Origin: JBEEFP01 sp041166085
GTDB taxonomy: Bacteria; Actinomycetota; Acidimicrobiia; Acidimicrobiales; JAFATL01
Length of the DNA stretch: 64,000 nucleotides
Direction: 5' to 3'
NCBI GenBank assembly: GCA_041166085.1
Contig: JBEEFP010000089.1
Coordinates: forward strand, 1 to 64,000
The position numbers and the translations under genes were made by a program. How positions within the stretch are numbered: the first letter of the stretch is position 1; every line of letters begins with the position of its first letter. The notes beneath the pieces are model-generated. The model ran no database searches. It worked only from the letters and a program-made list of their open reading frames with translations, and was not told where the DNA came from. Of the stretch, positions 9,301 through 18,351 are shown one piece after another.

Positions 9301-12300
9301 TCGCCACCGAGTTCAACGCCTATGACGCCACCATGTCCCTCGGGGTAAACGTTGCCACGGGTGACCTCGACGGCAACGGCACCGACGAGATCGTCACCGG
9401 CGTCGGCCCGGGAGGGGGGCCCCACGTGCGCTGGTTCAACGCGGACGGGACCCTGTACCAGGGTTTCAACGGCGTGTTCCCCTATACGAATTTCACGGGC
9501 GGCGTGGACGTGGCCACCGGTGACCTCGATGGCAACGGGACCGACGAGATCATCACCGGGGCGGGCCCCGGTGGCGGCCCCCATGTCAAGTACTTCGACG
9601 CCGCCGGCAACGAGCTCGGCAACTTCTTCGCCTACGACGCCGCTTTCGCCGGCGGCGTACGGGTCAGCGCCGCGGATGTCGACCACGACGGCAAGGACGA
9701 AATCATCACCGGACCCGGTTCGGGAGGCGGCCCCCACCTGCGGGTGTGGAAGCGCCAGGCCGACGGCAGCATCGCCGAGGTGCAGAGTCTCGGGGTGTTC
9801 GCCTTCGACACCGGCTTCGACGGCGGCCTCGATGTCGCCGGCGCCCGCGGCCGGGATCTGGTGAGCGCCGGCACCCTGACAGAGGACGCCGCCGTGCGCA
9901 TCCCTGCCGTCGCCTCGTGGTTCCGCCTGCCCTTTGACGACTTCCGGGGCGGCGCGCACGTCTCGGCGGGTGACACCGACGGCGATGGCGTCGCCCAGCT
10001 CGCCGTCGCCGCGGGCCCGGGCGGGGGGCCCCATGTCAAGGTCCTCGGCCCCTACGGGGTGACAACGGTCGACGTTGCCGGCACTGCTGCCGCGGTCGAT
10101 CAGCAGGTCGTCTACGACGACGCCCTACGCACCGTTGAAACCACCGACGCCACCGGGAAGCGATCGACGACGACCTGGGATCCCGACAAGGACCAGGCCC
10201 TGGCCGGCACCGATCCCGCCGGGCGCATCTCCACCACGACCTATGACGACCAGGACCGTGTCATCGCAACCGCCGGGCCCGCGCTGCCCGGCACCGCGGA
10301 TGCGGCCACGCCCAAGACGACGACTGCCTATGACGAGAACATCACCGGCCTCGCCGCCAGCTACTGGAACAACACCGCGCTCACGGGCCCCCCGATCAGG
10401 AAGCTCACCGCCTCGCCCTTGAACTTCGACCTGGTTGGTGCGGCGCCGACGACCGGGATCAACGCGGACAACTTCTCGGCCCGCTTCACCGGTGACCTCA
10501 AGATCCCCTCGTCGGGTGACTACCAGTTCAGGGTGACCAAGGCAGACGACGGCGTGCGCTTGTTCATCGACGACCAGCAGGTGCTCGACCAGTGGAGCTT
10601 CCTCGGTAGCGCGGGGACGCCGGTGACGAGGACCTTCAACGACCCCGCACCGAACACGTGGCACCGCATCCGCGTCGACTACAAGGAGGAGACCGGCGGC
10701 GCATCGATGAGCATCGAGTGGCTCCCGCCCGGCGGTGCGTGGCAGGCCATCGACGCGGCCAACCTCCGCCCCGGCTACGGCCTCGTCACGACCTCGACGA
10801 CCCAGGACGCCACCGCCGGCTCGGAGGTCACGACCACCAACTACGGTCAGCGGCCCGAACTCGGCCTCGCGCTGACCACGACGACCGACCCCGCCGGCGC
10901 CAGCCTCACCACGGCCACGAGCTACGAGGACGCGGTGACAGGGATCTCGCGGCGGCTGACCAAGACGCTGCCGGGCGGCAACATCCGGTCCTACGCGCAC
11001 TACGGCATCGCCAACGGCGGGTCCGCGGAGACCGCCGACGATCCCTGCACCACCGGAACCCAGGTCTACAACCAGGCCGGCCTGCCCAAGACCGAGATCG
11101 GTCCCGACCCCGACGGCGCCGGCACTGGGCTGCCTCGCCAGGAGGAGACCGTCTACGACGAGGCCGGGCGGGTCATCGCCTCCCGCGCCGGCAGCATCGG
11201 CGCCCAGGGCGCCTGGAGCTGCACCAGCTACGACGCCCGGGGGCGGGTGGGACAGCGGGTCGTGCCGGCCTGGGACCAGGAGCCCCAGCACACCTATGAC
11301 TCCACCTACGCGGTTGGTGGGAACCCGCTCAGCACCAAGGTGACCGACACGGTGGCCGGGCAGATCGTGGGGACCATCGCGACGGTCACCGACTTGCTCG
11401 GCCGGGTCACCTCCTACACCGACGTGTGGGGCAAGACCACCACAACCGCCTACGACCAGGCCGGGCGGGTCACCCAGACTCAGGGGCCGGCGGGGACGGT
11501 GGTGCCGAGTTACGACGACGCGGGCCGCGTCACCCAGCAGAAGCTCGACGGGTCGACGGTGGCCCAGGCCACCTACGACGCCGCCGGTGAGCTTTCCTCG
11601 GTCGACTACCCGTCGGGCAGTGGCAAGGCCGGCAACGGCACCGGGCTCACCGTAACCCGCGACGCCGTCGGGCGAACGAGCGCGCTGACTTGGAAGAAGG
11701 GCTCGAACCTCATCGCGTCTGACGCCGTCACCTACAGCCAGGGTGGCAAGGTCGTCGACCAGTCCGTTGACGGCGTCGACGCCAACCCGTCCGGTGCCAA
11801 CTTCACCTATGACGGCGCCGGCCGGCTCACCCGGGGCTACTCGGGGGCCGACTACTACGACTACGAGTACGCGCCGACCGGTGGCTGCGGAGCGTTGACG
11901 ACCGCGGGGAAGAACACCAACCGCACCGCGGCACGCAAGAACGGCGTCGTCACCGCCAGCTACTGCTACGACTCAGCCGACCGGCTCTTCTCGACGACCG
12001 ACACCCGGTACAACGCGGTGAGCTACGACGACCGCGGCAACACAACGGCGCTCGGTGGCCAGGTGTTGCGCTACGACGGCGCCGACCGTCACATGGCGAC
12101 CGAGGTCGGGCCGACCAAGATCCATTACACCCGCGACGCGACGGACCGCATCGTCGCCCGGGACGTCACGGGCGCGCCCGCGGGTCCGAACACCGTCACC
12201 CCGGCCTTCCGCGACGCGTCATCGGCGTCGAACGGCGCCGGCGGCACTTCGATCGTGCTCAACAAGCCGACCGGCACCCAGCCCGGCGACGTGATGGTGG

Positions 12301-14300
12301 CCCAGGTGGCGGCCGGTGGCGGTTCGGGCACGACCATCACCGCACCGTCGGGATGGACGCAGCTCGACTCCAAGAACAACGGCACCTTGGTGGCTCAGAA
12401 GGTGTTCTGGCGTCTGGCAACCGGCAACGAGCCCGCGAGCTGGACCTGGACGCTGTCGAGCTCGCAGGAGGCCTCCGGCGGCGTGCTCGCCTACAGCGGC
12501 GTGGAGCAGGTCACTCCGCTGGATGTCACGGCCAACAACAAGACCGCGGCCGCGTCGACCAGCCACGTCGCCCCTGCAGTGGTGACGACCAAGGCCAATG
12601 ACGAGCTGGTCACCTTCTACGGGCTCAAGACGGGAACGACGATGACGGCGCCGAGCGGGATGACCGAGCGCTTCGACCTCGCCTCCACTGGCGGCACCGT
12701 CGCCAACCAGCTCACCGCCGGAGCCGACGACCAGCTGGTGGCGATCACCGGCAGCACCGGCACCCGCACCGCCACCTCGGCGGCCGCGGCCGACTCGGTG
12801 AGCGCCAGCTTCGCCCTCAAGGCCATGCCGTCGTACTCCACCATTGCATTCCGCTCCGCGTCGTCGGCCACCAACGGCGCCGGCGCCAGCTCGCTCGCCC
12901 TGCAGACGCCGACAGGCGTCGCAGCCGGCGACGTCATGATCGCTCAGGTGGCCGCGGGGGGAGGGTCGAACACCACCATAACGGCGCCCGCCGGCTGGAC
13001 GGCCGTCGACACCAAGAACAACGGGACCAAGGTCAACGAGATGGTGGCCTGGAAGGTCGCGACGGCCTCCGAGCCGGCGACGTCGGCGTGGACGCTCACG
13101 GGCACGCCGGAGGCATCTGGCGGGGTGGTCGCGTACTCAGGCGTCGACGGCACCGCGCCGGTAGACGTGTTCAGCGACACCAAGAGCGCGAGCAGCGGGA
13201 CGAGCCACATCGCCTCGACCGTGGTCACGCCCCGCTCCAATGACCAGCTACTTAGCTTCTTCGCGCTGAAGACGGGGACAAGTCTCACGCCCCCGACGGG
13301 CATGACCGAGCGATGGGACGCTGCCTCCACCGGCGGCACCGTTGCCAACCAGATCACGGCATTGGCGACCGATCAGGCGGTGGCTGCTCCCGGCGACACC
13401 GGTACCCGTACGGCAACCTCGGCGGCGGCCGCGGACTCGGCCATGGTGACCGTTGCCTTGAAGCCCGCCGCACCAGCAGCCAACGAGCCGACGAGCTTGC
13501 GCTATGGGTTCTCGGGTGACGGCGATTCGCCGGACTTCACGATGGACGGCGCCAACAACGTCATCGAGCGCAGCATCGGGCTGATTGGCGGAGTGACCCT
13601 CACCAAGCGGAGCCCCGCCGACGTGTGGTCGTACTCCAACATCCACGGTGACATCATGGCCGTTGCCGACGGTTCAGGAAGCAAACAAGGCACGACGATG
13701 CGGTATGACCCGTTTGGCGGAGATCTTGGCGCACTGCCGGACAACGCAGCTGGCAACTACGACTTCGGCTGGCTCGGGTCCCAGGAGCGGGGCCTTGAGC
13801 ATTTGCTCCCTGCTGTCGCAACCATCGAGATGGGCGCTCGGCAGTACGTTCCGGGACTGGGGAGATTCCTCCAGGTGGATCCCATTGAGGGTGGCTGCGC
13901 AAACGAGTACATGTACGTCCACGGAGATCCCGTCAACGCATGGGACTTTAATGGTAAAGCGAATTGCGACTCCATTTTCCAAAAGATACGACGTGCGCTC
14001 TTTGGAGATTCTTATGGCGCCCGTGGTCAGACGGGGATGAAGGGCGTTGTTTCACGGTGGGTGAAGCAGAAAGCGAAGATGTCGAAGGATTGGGGCCACA
14101 AGCAGGCGTACGAGAACGACCAGAAGTACCTGCGGAAGCAGATTAAGAAATATGACGACAACAACTGTTGGGATGGACCGAACGCCGGTCGTCAATCCAG
14201 TTACGTGCGCGTCGCTCGGCAGTGGGCACATAAGCAATACCCTTGGCCCACCTATACGTTCAAGCTGGGTCCACTGAGGTGGTCGCCGATCATGTCGTGA
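6357..14300 (+). CDS. secreted RHS/YD-repeat polymorphic toxin with DNRLRE, FG-GAP, PA14 and C-terminal toxin tip
   Basis: A 2647-residue exported toxin-delivery protein. Start GTG 6357 follows GGGGGGAT. An RR-containing signal peptide spans residues 41-70 (ALRRALVAVAMGVAVIG, then AVADA). Approximate order: DNRLRE-type domain 345-445; fibronectin-like region 500-590; RHS N-terminal signature (VDLATGNALIG) 621-715; YD repeats; four to five FG-GAP/VCBS-like repeats with DLDGNGTDE calcium motifs 940-1235; PA14 domain 1329-1472; more YD repeats (YDQAGRVTQ) to about 1945; two tandem about 210-residue adhesin-like domains; RHS core end (RQYVPGLGRFLQVDP, then YMYVHGDPVNAWDFNG) at 2500-2535. The last about 110 residues are Lys-rich, read from visibly AT-richer DNA, and form the toxic tip of unknown activity. 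The following gene is its likely immunity protein. Confidence 0.92.
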   Translation: MFARSRRLAAPTSLGTSASTARSAPAAESLDDRNRARTRYALRRALVAVAMGVAVIGAELAFVPAAAVADAAPSSAAELPALASDAPADPPPPPVLGNHEISGDGKAKPRTPDLTGTKEVVSERGRRITVVEDEAGRRTARLFTRPVNYLAPGMQWKRIDSRLVDDPDNPGMWRSKANDWVARFGTSGLEVETNGQVFKMVPEGRAETLTPVVDAEAGTVTYKDAWPSADLRYTVEPDAVKEDIIVKGKGRTDFAFDVDGADFAQEGERLAATGALVGKVALAAPEVFDHNGRPTDAAKPKSQRQDPTSQTPEQAAAHPGPRSRVAVSVDQGWLNGRSASQFPVTIDPTAVLDPGFYRDYRSDGPTCDANTCGVRVGNSRAAGDTHWRTVADFDYQDLFGDQILGANLKLTKVPGSATGTDVSTVVAVHEASSWGYAGKGQYLAQSNMTTSATLSSAALTALLNTWTTNSTPDRHLMIVGEESAGLYTYKSMDAELDVSYSIPVIGVPIGPADGATVTTLTPQLGVHPGGDGVQYEFVVATNPAAVKTASNATSFISLKSTARTWNVPANLLNDGVTYFWGTRTTNADGFVTFPKDGFINKFRIDRRLGDDGTQSYDAMGPVKVDLATGNALIGVQTRSVSTVAGPVGLSLSYNSLGKDPVGAYAGATKILPAGWTMSIGSDTLDYAGARVAPDSVVLYSPEGVVHEYKASSGGFTPPAGEHGVLSTNPDGTVSLLEEDGSLYAFNADGTLKSATSGEDDLKPAAWTYSYSGGRLTTVTDPVSARPVATLSYGCDPNGAASNPSGFDATAPTNMLCSVTLPGATPGTTDIISLWYVSGRLARAEEPGGQVSDFGYDALNRVVSVRDPLAADAVAHGDRADDSTTQTQVAYVADAANPDRDGRVDYVQLPAPNAGDSRPKHTYTYRTAEQTAGFFAYTSTWTGGVDVAVGNIAPSSPGDELVTAPGAGGGPDVRTFKADGTQLATEFNAYDATMSLGVNVATGDLDGNGTDEIVTGVGPGGGPHVRWFNADGTLYQGFNGVFPYTNFTGGVDVATGDLDGNGTDEIITGAGPGGGPHVKYFDAAGNELGNFFAYDAAFAGGVRVSAADVDHDGKDEIITGPGSGGGPHLRVWKRQADGSIAEVQSLGVFAFDTGFDGGLDVAGARGRDLVSAGTLTEDAAVRIPAVASWFRLPFDDFRGGAHVSAGDTDGDGVAQLAVAAGPGGGPHVKVLGPYGVTTVDVAGTAAAVDQQVVYDDALRTVETTDATGKRSTTTWDPDKDQALAGTDPAGRISTTTYDDQDRVIATAGPALPGTADAATPKTTTAYDENITGLAASYWNNTALTGPPIRKLTASPLNFDLVGAAPTTGINADNFSARFTGDLKIPSSGDYQFRVTKADDGVRLFIDDQQVLDQWSFLGSAGTPVTRTFNDPAPNTWHRIRVDYKEETGGASMSIEWLPPGGAWQAIDAANLRPGYGLVTTSTTQDATAGSEVTTTNYGQRPELGLALTTTTDPAGASLTTATSYEDAVTGISRRLTKTLPGGNIRSYAHYGIANGGSAETADDPCTTGTQVYNQAGLPKTEIGPDPDGAGTGLPRQEETVYDEAGRVIASRAGSIGAQGAWSCTSYDARGRVGQRVVPAWDQEPQHTYDSTYAVGGNPLSTKVTDTVAGQIVGTIATVTDLLGRVTSYTDVWGKTTTTAYDQAGRVTQTQGPAGTVVPSYDDAGRVTQQKLDGSTVAQATYDAAGELSSVDYPSGSGKAGNGTGLTVTRDAVGRTSALTWKKGSNLIASDAVTYSQGGKVVDQSVDGVDANPSGANFTYDGAGRLTRGYSGADYYDYEYAPTGGCGALTTAGKNTNRTAARKNGVVTASYCYDSADRLFSTTDTRYNAVSYDDRGNTTALGGQVLRYDGADRHMATEVGPTKIHYTRDATDRIVARDVTGAPAGPNTVTPAFRDASSASNGAGGTSIVLNKPTGTQPGDVMVAQVAAGGGSGTTITAPSGWTQLDSKNNGTLVAQKVFWRLATGNEPASWTWTLSSSQEASGGVLAYSGVEQVTPLDVTANNKTAAASTSHVAPAVVTTKANDELVTFYGLKTGTTMTAPSGMTERFDLASTGGTVANQLTAGADDQLVAITGSTGTRTATSAAAADSVSASFALKAMPSYSTIAFRSASSATNGAGASSLALQTPTGVAAGDVMIAQVAAGGGSNTTITAPAGWTAVDTKNNGTKVNEMVAWKVATASEPATSAWTLTGTPEASGGVVAYSGVDGTAPVDVFSDTKSASSGTSHIASTVVTPRSNDQLLSFFALKTGTSLTPPTGMTERWDAASTGGTVANQITALATDQAVAAPGDTGTRTATSAAAADSAMVTVALKPAAPAANEPTSLRYGFSGDGDSPDFTMDGANNVIERSIGLIGGVTLTKRSPADVWSYSNIHGDIMAVADGSGSKQGTTMRYDPFGGDLGALPDNAAGNYDFGWLGSQERGLEHLLPAVATIEMGARQYVPGLGRFLQVDPIEGGCANEYMYVHGDPVNAWDFNGKANCDSIFQKIRRALFGDSYGARGQTGMKGVVSRWVKQKAKMSKDWGHKQAYENDQKYLRKQIKKYDDNNCWDGPNAGRQSSYVRVARQWAHKQYPWPTYTFKLGPLRWSPIMS
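9163..10060 (+). repeat. FG-GAP/VCBS-like repeats inside the RHS gene
   Basis: Successive units of about 50-55 codons share the pattern GGVxVATGDLDGNGTDEIxTG followed by GPGGGPHV. The first and last copies are degenerate. Asp-rich DxDxNG turns suggest calcium-binding beta-propeller blades; it is uncommon to find a propeller of this kind inserted within an RHS shell. Confidence 0.75.
12199..13470 (+). repeat. two tandem about 210-residue extracellular domains in the RHS gene
   Basis: Two copies, about 12199-12830 and 12841-13470, are separated by a short linker. Both contain GDVM(V/I)AQVAAGGGS, TITAP(S/A)GWT, NNGT, EASGGV(L/V)AYSGV, GMTER and GTRTATSAAAADS at matching positions. This domain type recurs in secreted actinobacterial proteins and probably adopts a beta-sandwich. 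It sits between the YD repeats and the core end. Confidence 0.75.
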
Positions 14301-14728
14301 ACAATCTTCAGCGGCTATTAGACGACGGTCGTGTCGATGACGCGATCAGTGCAGTTTCGGCTGAGGACGTCGCTGACCATTGGATTCGGTACCACAGCCG
14401 TACGCCAAAGCCGGAGGATTCGTGGTGGGCAGTCGAGCTTTGGCTAACACCTGAGTGGTGGCAGGATCGATCGCGAGTCCGACGAGGGTTGCGTGCATTA
14501 GTGGAACGCGCCGACGAGGCGGCACTCGGTGCAATTGGCGCTGGCCCTCTGGAGGCGTTCATCGGTGACGATGAGGCAGACCTGCGTTGGTTGGAGCGGA
14601 TGGCACAGGAGGACGCCAAGTTCGCGCGAGCGTTGTCGAACGTGTGGATGGACGACCTCCCAGAAGCGATCCTTCGACGGTTGGAGCGGGCAGCAAACGG
14701 CGGCGGCGGTGCTGATCCGTTGGCATGA
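14297..14728 (+). CDS. DUF6869 protein, probable immunity protein of the RHS toxin
   Basis: A 143-residue protein. GTG 14297 overlaps the RHS stop (GTGA), implying translational coupling; an in-frame GTG at 14279 is an alternative. The sequence has the DUF6869 layout: an N-terminal helix with DHWIRYH, WWAVEL, then the near-invariant GAGPLEAFI segment around residue 90, DLRWLERMAQEDAKFARAL, and a VWMDDLPEAILRRLERA end. No catalytic residues or membrane segments are evident. Direct linkage behind an RHS toxin tip supports an immunity role; family membership is from memory of its signature, and the immunity function is inference. Confidence 0.72.
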   Translation: MNNLQRLLDDGRVDDAISAVSAEDVADHWIRYHSRTPKPEDSWWAVELWLTPEWWQDRSRVRRGLRALVERADEAALGAIGAGPLEAFIGDDEADLRWLERMAQEDAKFARALSNVWMDDLPEAILRRLERAANGGGGADPLA

Positions 14729-15618
14729 TGGGAATGCACCCGTGATTCAGCTTGCGGCCTCAGGTCACTCGATCGGTATGCTCCGCACGTAGCCGACGAC
14801 GGTGAGTTGCTGCATACGTCCCACTCGGCGGACTCGCTTAGGAAGCCCGTCGTCCAATGCCGGGGGACCTGCCTTGCCCCCTGACACAGACGCGATCGCC
14901 TCGGGACAGGATTGCGGGGGGGATCACGAATTCACGCGGATCTGAGTGGAGTCGTTGGGATCTCCACGTACACACTCCCTGATTCGCCCGTGCCCGCCTC
15001 CGGGCGTGGGGGAGTCGACCCTGGGCTCGCTTCGTCTCGGATCTTGAGCAGCCCCCGTCCGACTTCCGCGTAATTGGCGTTAACGACTATCTCTTTCTCG
15101 ACGGGTATCGACGGCTCCGCCAGCTGAAGGGGCATCCGTCTGGTTGCCCGACTTTCTTCGCTGAGACGGATCGCTACCCGCGTCATCGCCCGAGTGTGGC
15201 CTGCGATGCCCGCTAGTAACCCCTAATGGGCGTCCTGCGTCGGCGTACTGGTCCGTCGAGCTACAGCTTCTCCGGTGCCTAGGCGGCGCCGAGTTCGGCT
15301 GCCCGTCGACCGCTCCTCGGGTTGCCTGATCCCCTCGGTAGACACACGCCGCGAGCGGCAACGAGAGATCGAGATCCTGTCTGCGGCGCGGGAAATCCCC
15401 CTGAAGGGGTGGACGACCAAATTCGGTCCTTAGAGGAGACTCCCGATGCACGTCGAGCCCGAAGCCGGTGGCGAATCGCAGGGTCAGAAACACAATCGCG
15501 ATGTAGGACGTCTATCAAGCGCCGCTGGTAGGGCCTGCTACGGGTCGGAGAGCAAGCCTGTCCTACCGGCCCCATCTCCTCACGAAGGGCTGCACTTCAC
15601 ATCACATGAGGAGGAGAC
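14729..15618. other. 890-base gap without a recognisable gene
   Basis: No frame on either strand looks protein-coding, and I found no tRNA or CRISPR pattern. The right end contains the GAGGAGG ribosome-binding site for the gene starting at 15619. Confidence 0.4.
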
Positions 15619-16023
15619 GTGACATTCGACGACACCGTTGAGTTCAGCCCCGAGGAGGAGCTGCTGATCGCGGCCCTGGGGGAGGGACTCACCCATCAGG
15701 CAGCGGCGGCAGTGGCTGGCGTCTCAACGAAGACGGTGCAGCGCAGGCTGCGGCATGGAGCCTTTGCTGCAGCTGTCTCGGCACACCGGCAGGAGCGAGT
15801 CAGCGAAGTGTCCGGCATGCTGATCGGCGCTTCGGTTGCTGCCGTCGCAACGCTCAGCGCAAGCCTGTCGTCGGATCTACCGGGCGAACGGCTGACGGCT
15901 GCGAAGACGATCCTCGACTTGGGCCGGCGCTTTCACCGCGAGGCAGTCCTGGAGCAGGAGCTGCGAACTCGACTCGAGTTGCTCGAGGCAGCGGCGAATG
16001 GCGAGACCGGTCATGGCGCTTGA
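15619..16023 (+). CDS. helix-turn-helix protein, small-terminase-like
   Basis: A 134-residue protein with GTG start 15619 directly behind GAGGAGG. Residues 10-50 (EELLIAALGEGLTHQAAAAVAGVSTKTVQRRLRHGAF) form a helix-turn-helix of the homeodomain-like type. The remainder is a helical, probably coiled-coil tail (LTAAKTILDLGRRFHREAVLEQELRTRLELLEAA). This architecture is common for phage or plasmid proteins including small-terminase-like regulators, but no large terminase is nearby. It overlaps the next gene by 26 bases, so the two are probably co-translated. Confidence 0.65.
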   Translation: MTFDDTVEFSPEEELLIAALGEGLTHQAAAAVAGVSTKTVQRRLRHGAFAAAVSAHRQERVSEVSGMLIGASVAAVATLSASLSSDLPGERLTAAKTILDLGRRFHREAVLEQELRTRLELLEAAANGETGHGA

Positions 16024-16609
16024 ATCCTTCGGTCGCCGGATCGCGAGGTTGGAGGCAACTCCCGCGCCAGTGCCGCGCTCGGACGCTGATTTGATCCAGC
16101 TGCTTCGTGACGGGGAGGCGACGGCCGGCGACCTCGAGCAGTTGTTCGCAGTTGTGGGTGATTGCGTACGAGATGCACTGTTGCTCCAAGCGGCTGACCG
16201 CGCCTGGGCCGAGGTATCCGAGGCGCATGTGCCTCGCAGGATCCCAGTGCACCCTGTTGATTTTGGGATCGAACTGCTGATGTGGCCACCCGAGGAGGAC
16301 CCCGGTCCGGAAGCAATCGAGCAACTAACCCAATGGGCTGAGGCTGTGGTGTGGGAGCGGGCGAAAGCCAAGTTCAGGCCGCCGCTGAGGAAGATGCTAT
16401 TTCTGAATTGGGCGAGAGCAACCTTGGTCGTTCGTGCCCTCGGTGATGACGCCGGCCATGAGCTCAGGCTCGCCGTCGACGACCTGCTGAACACCGGAGA
16501 ACTGGGTCGTGACCCACATCTCGCGGACAATCGGGTGTCTGCTCTGGTTCAGCCGCTCAAGCTCCCCTTTGATGGCCGCCTTGTGTTGATGGAGAAGCAC
16601 CCGGATTAG
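15998..16609 (+). CDS. hypothetical protein coupled to the HTH gene
   Basis: A 203-residue soluble protein I do not recognise. ATG 15998 overlaps the preceding gene; ATG 16013 is an alternative start that removes five residues. The N-terminus (SFGRRIARLEATPAP) resembles short coiled coils that pair with the tail of small-terminase-like proteins. The middle has a Pro-rich stretch (WPPEEDPGPEA), and the rest is helical. The two-gene unit stands alone between the RHS locus and the restriction operon. Confidence 0.55.
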   Translation: MARPVMALESFGRRIARLEATPAPVPRSDADLIQLLRDGEATAGDLEQLFAVVGDCVRDALLLQAADRAWAEVSEAHVPRRIPVHPVDFGIELLMWPPEEDPGPEAIEQLTQWAEAVVWERAKAKFRPPLRKMLFLNWARATLVVRALGDDAGHELRLAVDDLLNTGELGRDPHLADNRVSALVQPLKLPFDGRLVLMEKHPD

Positions 16610-16805
16610 CTGGACATTGGTGGACACAACTGGACGTCCAGACAAGAGCGCGTTCCGAAACGCGCCGCGTCCGTTCCGCAATGTGGCCCCGCGGGCCTGT
16701 GGCCTGCGTCTATGCGGTTTTCGTCCGGCCCCACGGGGGCTCATGACGAAAACGTCCTGGTCAGAGGGCATCCTCGCCATCCAGCTCCCTTGGTCTGCTG
16801 TCGCT

Positions 16806-16825
16806 TAGGCCGCGGTTAGGCCGCG
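16806..16825 (+). repeat. left copy of a 20-base direct repeat
   Basis: Two tandem TTAGGCCGCG-like units (TAGGCCGCG, one base, TTAGGCCGCG). A 19-of-20 match in the same orientation lies at 31185-31204. Both copies lie just outside the outermost genes of the RM-integrase island, so they may mark its boundaries. Confidence 0.4.
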
Positions 16826-16881
16826 GGAGCTGGGGGACACGCAGGCTACCGAACGCAAGGAACCGCGAAGCGGTCTAGCTG

Positions 16882-18351
16882 TCACTCGTCTGCGATTCCC
16901 CGCAACGAGTCCGCGAGTTCGGCGAACTCGGAGAGGGCCGCTTGGAGGTCCTCGACGATCTCGGCTGCGAGGACGGCCGGCGACGGCAGGTTGTCGGAGT
17001 CCTCGAGGCTTTCGTCACGAAGCCAGAAGATGTCCAGACTGGCCTTGTCTCGACCCACAAGCTCGTCGAAGGTGAATCGGCGGAAGCGGTCGCTCTCCTT
17101 CCGCGACTTTCGCTTGCCAGGCCGGTAGCAGTCGACGAAGTCGTCGAGGTCAGCACGGGTGAGCGGGTTGGTCTTCAAGGTGAAGTGCTTATTGGTCCGG
17201 AGGTCGTAGATCCAGAGCTCCTTCGTGGACGCCGTATCGGAGCCCGGCTTGCGATCGAAGAACAGCACGTTGGCCTTTACGCCTTGGGCGTAGAAGATCC
17301 CGGTCGGGAGTCGGAGGAGGGTGTGCACGTCGCACTCGTCCAGTAGGCGGCGGCGCACGAGCTCGCCGGCGCCGCCTTCGAACAGCACGTTGTCGGGTAC
17401 GACCACCGCCGCGGTGCCCTCGACCTTGAGCAGCGTGCGGACGTGCTGGACGAAGTTCAGCTGCTTGTTCGACGTCGACGCCCAGAAGTCGTCGCGTACG
17501 ACGGTAAGACTCTGACGCTCGGCCTTGCCTTCGCCGTTGAGGATCGTCACCGAGGACTTCTTCCCGAACGGCGGGTTGGTGAGCACCATGTCGAAGCGCT
17601 CACTTGGGTCGGCACGCAACGCGTCGTCCACATGGACGGGACTGTCGGAGTCCGGGGTCTCGATGCCATGGAGCAGCAGGTTCATCGCGCACAACCGAGC
17701 TGTGTTGTCCACGATCTCCCATCCGGTGAACAAGCCCGATCGCAAGTGGCGCTTCTGGTCGGGATCGAGGTTCCGGTTGTTTCGCAGGATGTAGTCGTAG
17801 GTCGCAAGAAAGAATCCGCCGGTGCCACAGGCCGGGTCACAGATCCGCATTTCCGGATCGGGTCGCATGACGTCGACCATTGCCGAGATCAATGCGCGGG
17901 GCGTGAAGTACTGGCCGGCGCCCGTCTTGGTGTCGGCCGCGTTCTTCTCGAGCAAGCCTTCGTAGGCGTCGCCTTTCACGTCAGCGTCGAGCGACATCCA
18001 CTGCTCGCCGCCGATCAGGTCCTTGATGAGCCGCTCGAGCTTCGCTGGGTCTTGGATCCGGTTCTGCGCCTTTCGAAAGACGATGCCGAGCATGTCCTGG
18101 CCCCGACCGAGGTTGTTGAGGATCCCGATGTAGTGAGCCTCGAGCGCCTCGCCCTTGAGTTCGAGCAACGACGGCCAGTCCATGCCCTCGGGAACGATCC
18201 GATCGAGTCCGAGCAGTCGCTGCTCCTCGGCCATCTTCAGGAAGAGCAGGTATGTGATCTGCTCGAGGTAGTCCCCATACGACAGCCCGTCGTCGCGCAG
18301 GATGTTGCAGTAGTTCCAAAGCTTGTCGACGATCGCCTTGCTATCGCTCAC
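16882..18351 (-). CDS. hsdM: type I restriction-modification DNA methyltransferase subunit HsdM
   Basis: A 489-residue N6-adenine methyltransferase that, with HsdS, methylates the recognition sequence and forms part of the restriction complex. An N-terminal helical HsdM domain (residues 1-125) precedes the catalytic Rossmann fold. GQYFTPR at 146-152, SAM motif I DPACGTGGF at 172-180 and catalytic NPPF at 259-262 are intact. It is the last gene of the leftward hsdR-hsdS-hsdM order; its start overlaps the hsdS stop by four bases (ATGA). Length and motifs are normal, so the gene should be functional. Confidence 0.96.
   Translation of the reverse strand: MSDSKAIVDKLWNYCNILRDDGLSYGDYLEQITYLLFLKMAEEQRLLGLDRIVPEGMDWPSLLELKGEALEAHYIGILNNLGRGQDMLGIVFRKAQNRIQDPAKLERLIKDLIGGEQWMSLDADVKGDAYEGLLEKNAADTKTGAGQYFTPRALISAMVDVMRPDPEMRICDPACGTGGFFLATYDYILRNNRNLDPDQKRHLRSGLFTGWEIVDNTARLCAMNLLLHGIETPDSDSPVHVDDALRADPSERFDMVLTNPPFGKKSSVTILNGEGKAERQSLTVVRDDFWASTSNKQLNFVQHVRTLLKVEGTAAVVVPDNVLFEGGAGELVRRRLLDECDVHTLLRLPTGIFYAQGVKANVLFFDRKPGSDTASTKELWIYDLRTNKHFTLKTNPLTRADLDDFVDCYRPGKRKSRKESDRFRRFTFDELVGRDKASLDIFWLRDESLEDSDNLPSPAVLAAEIVEDLQAALSEFAELADSLRGIADE

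Noticed and set aside
14839..14845. TTAGGAA as the matching left attachment site of the tRNA half
   Set aside because: Only seven bases match and the flanking sequence has no tRNA character.
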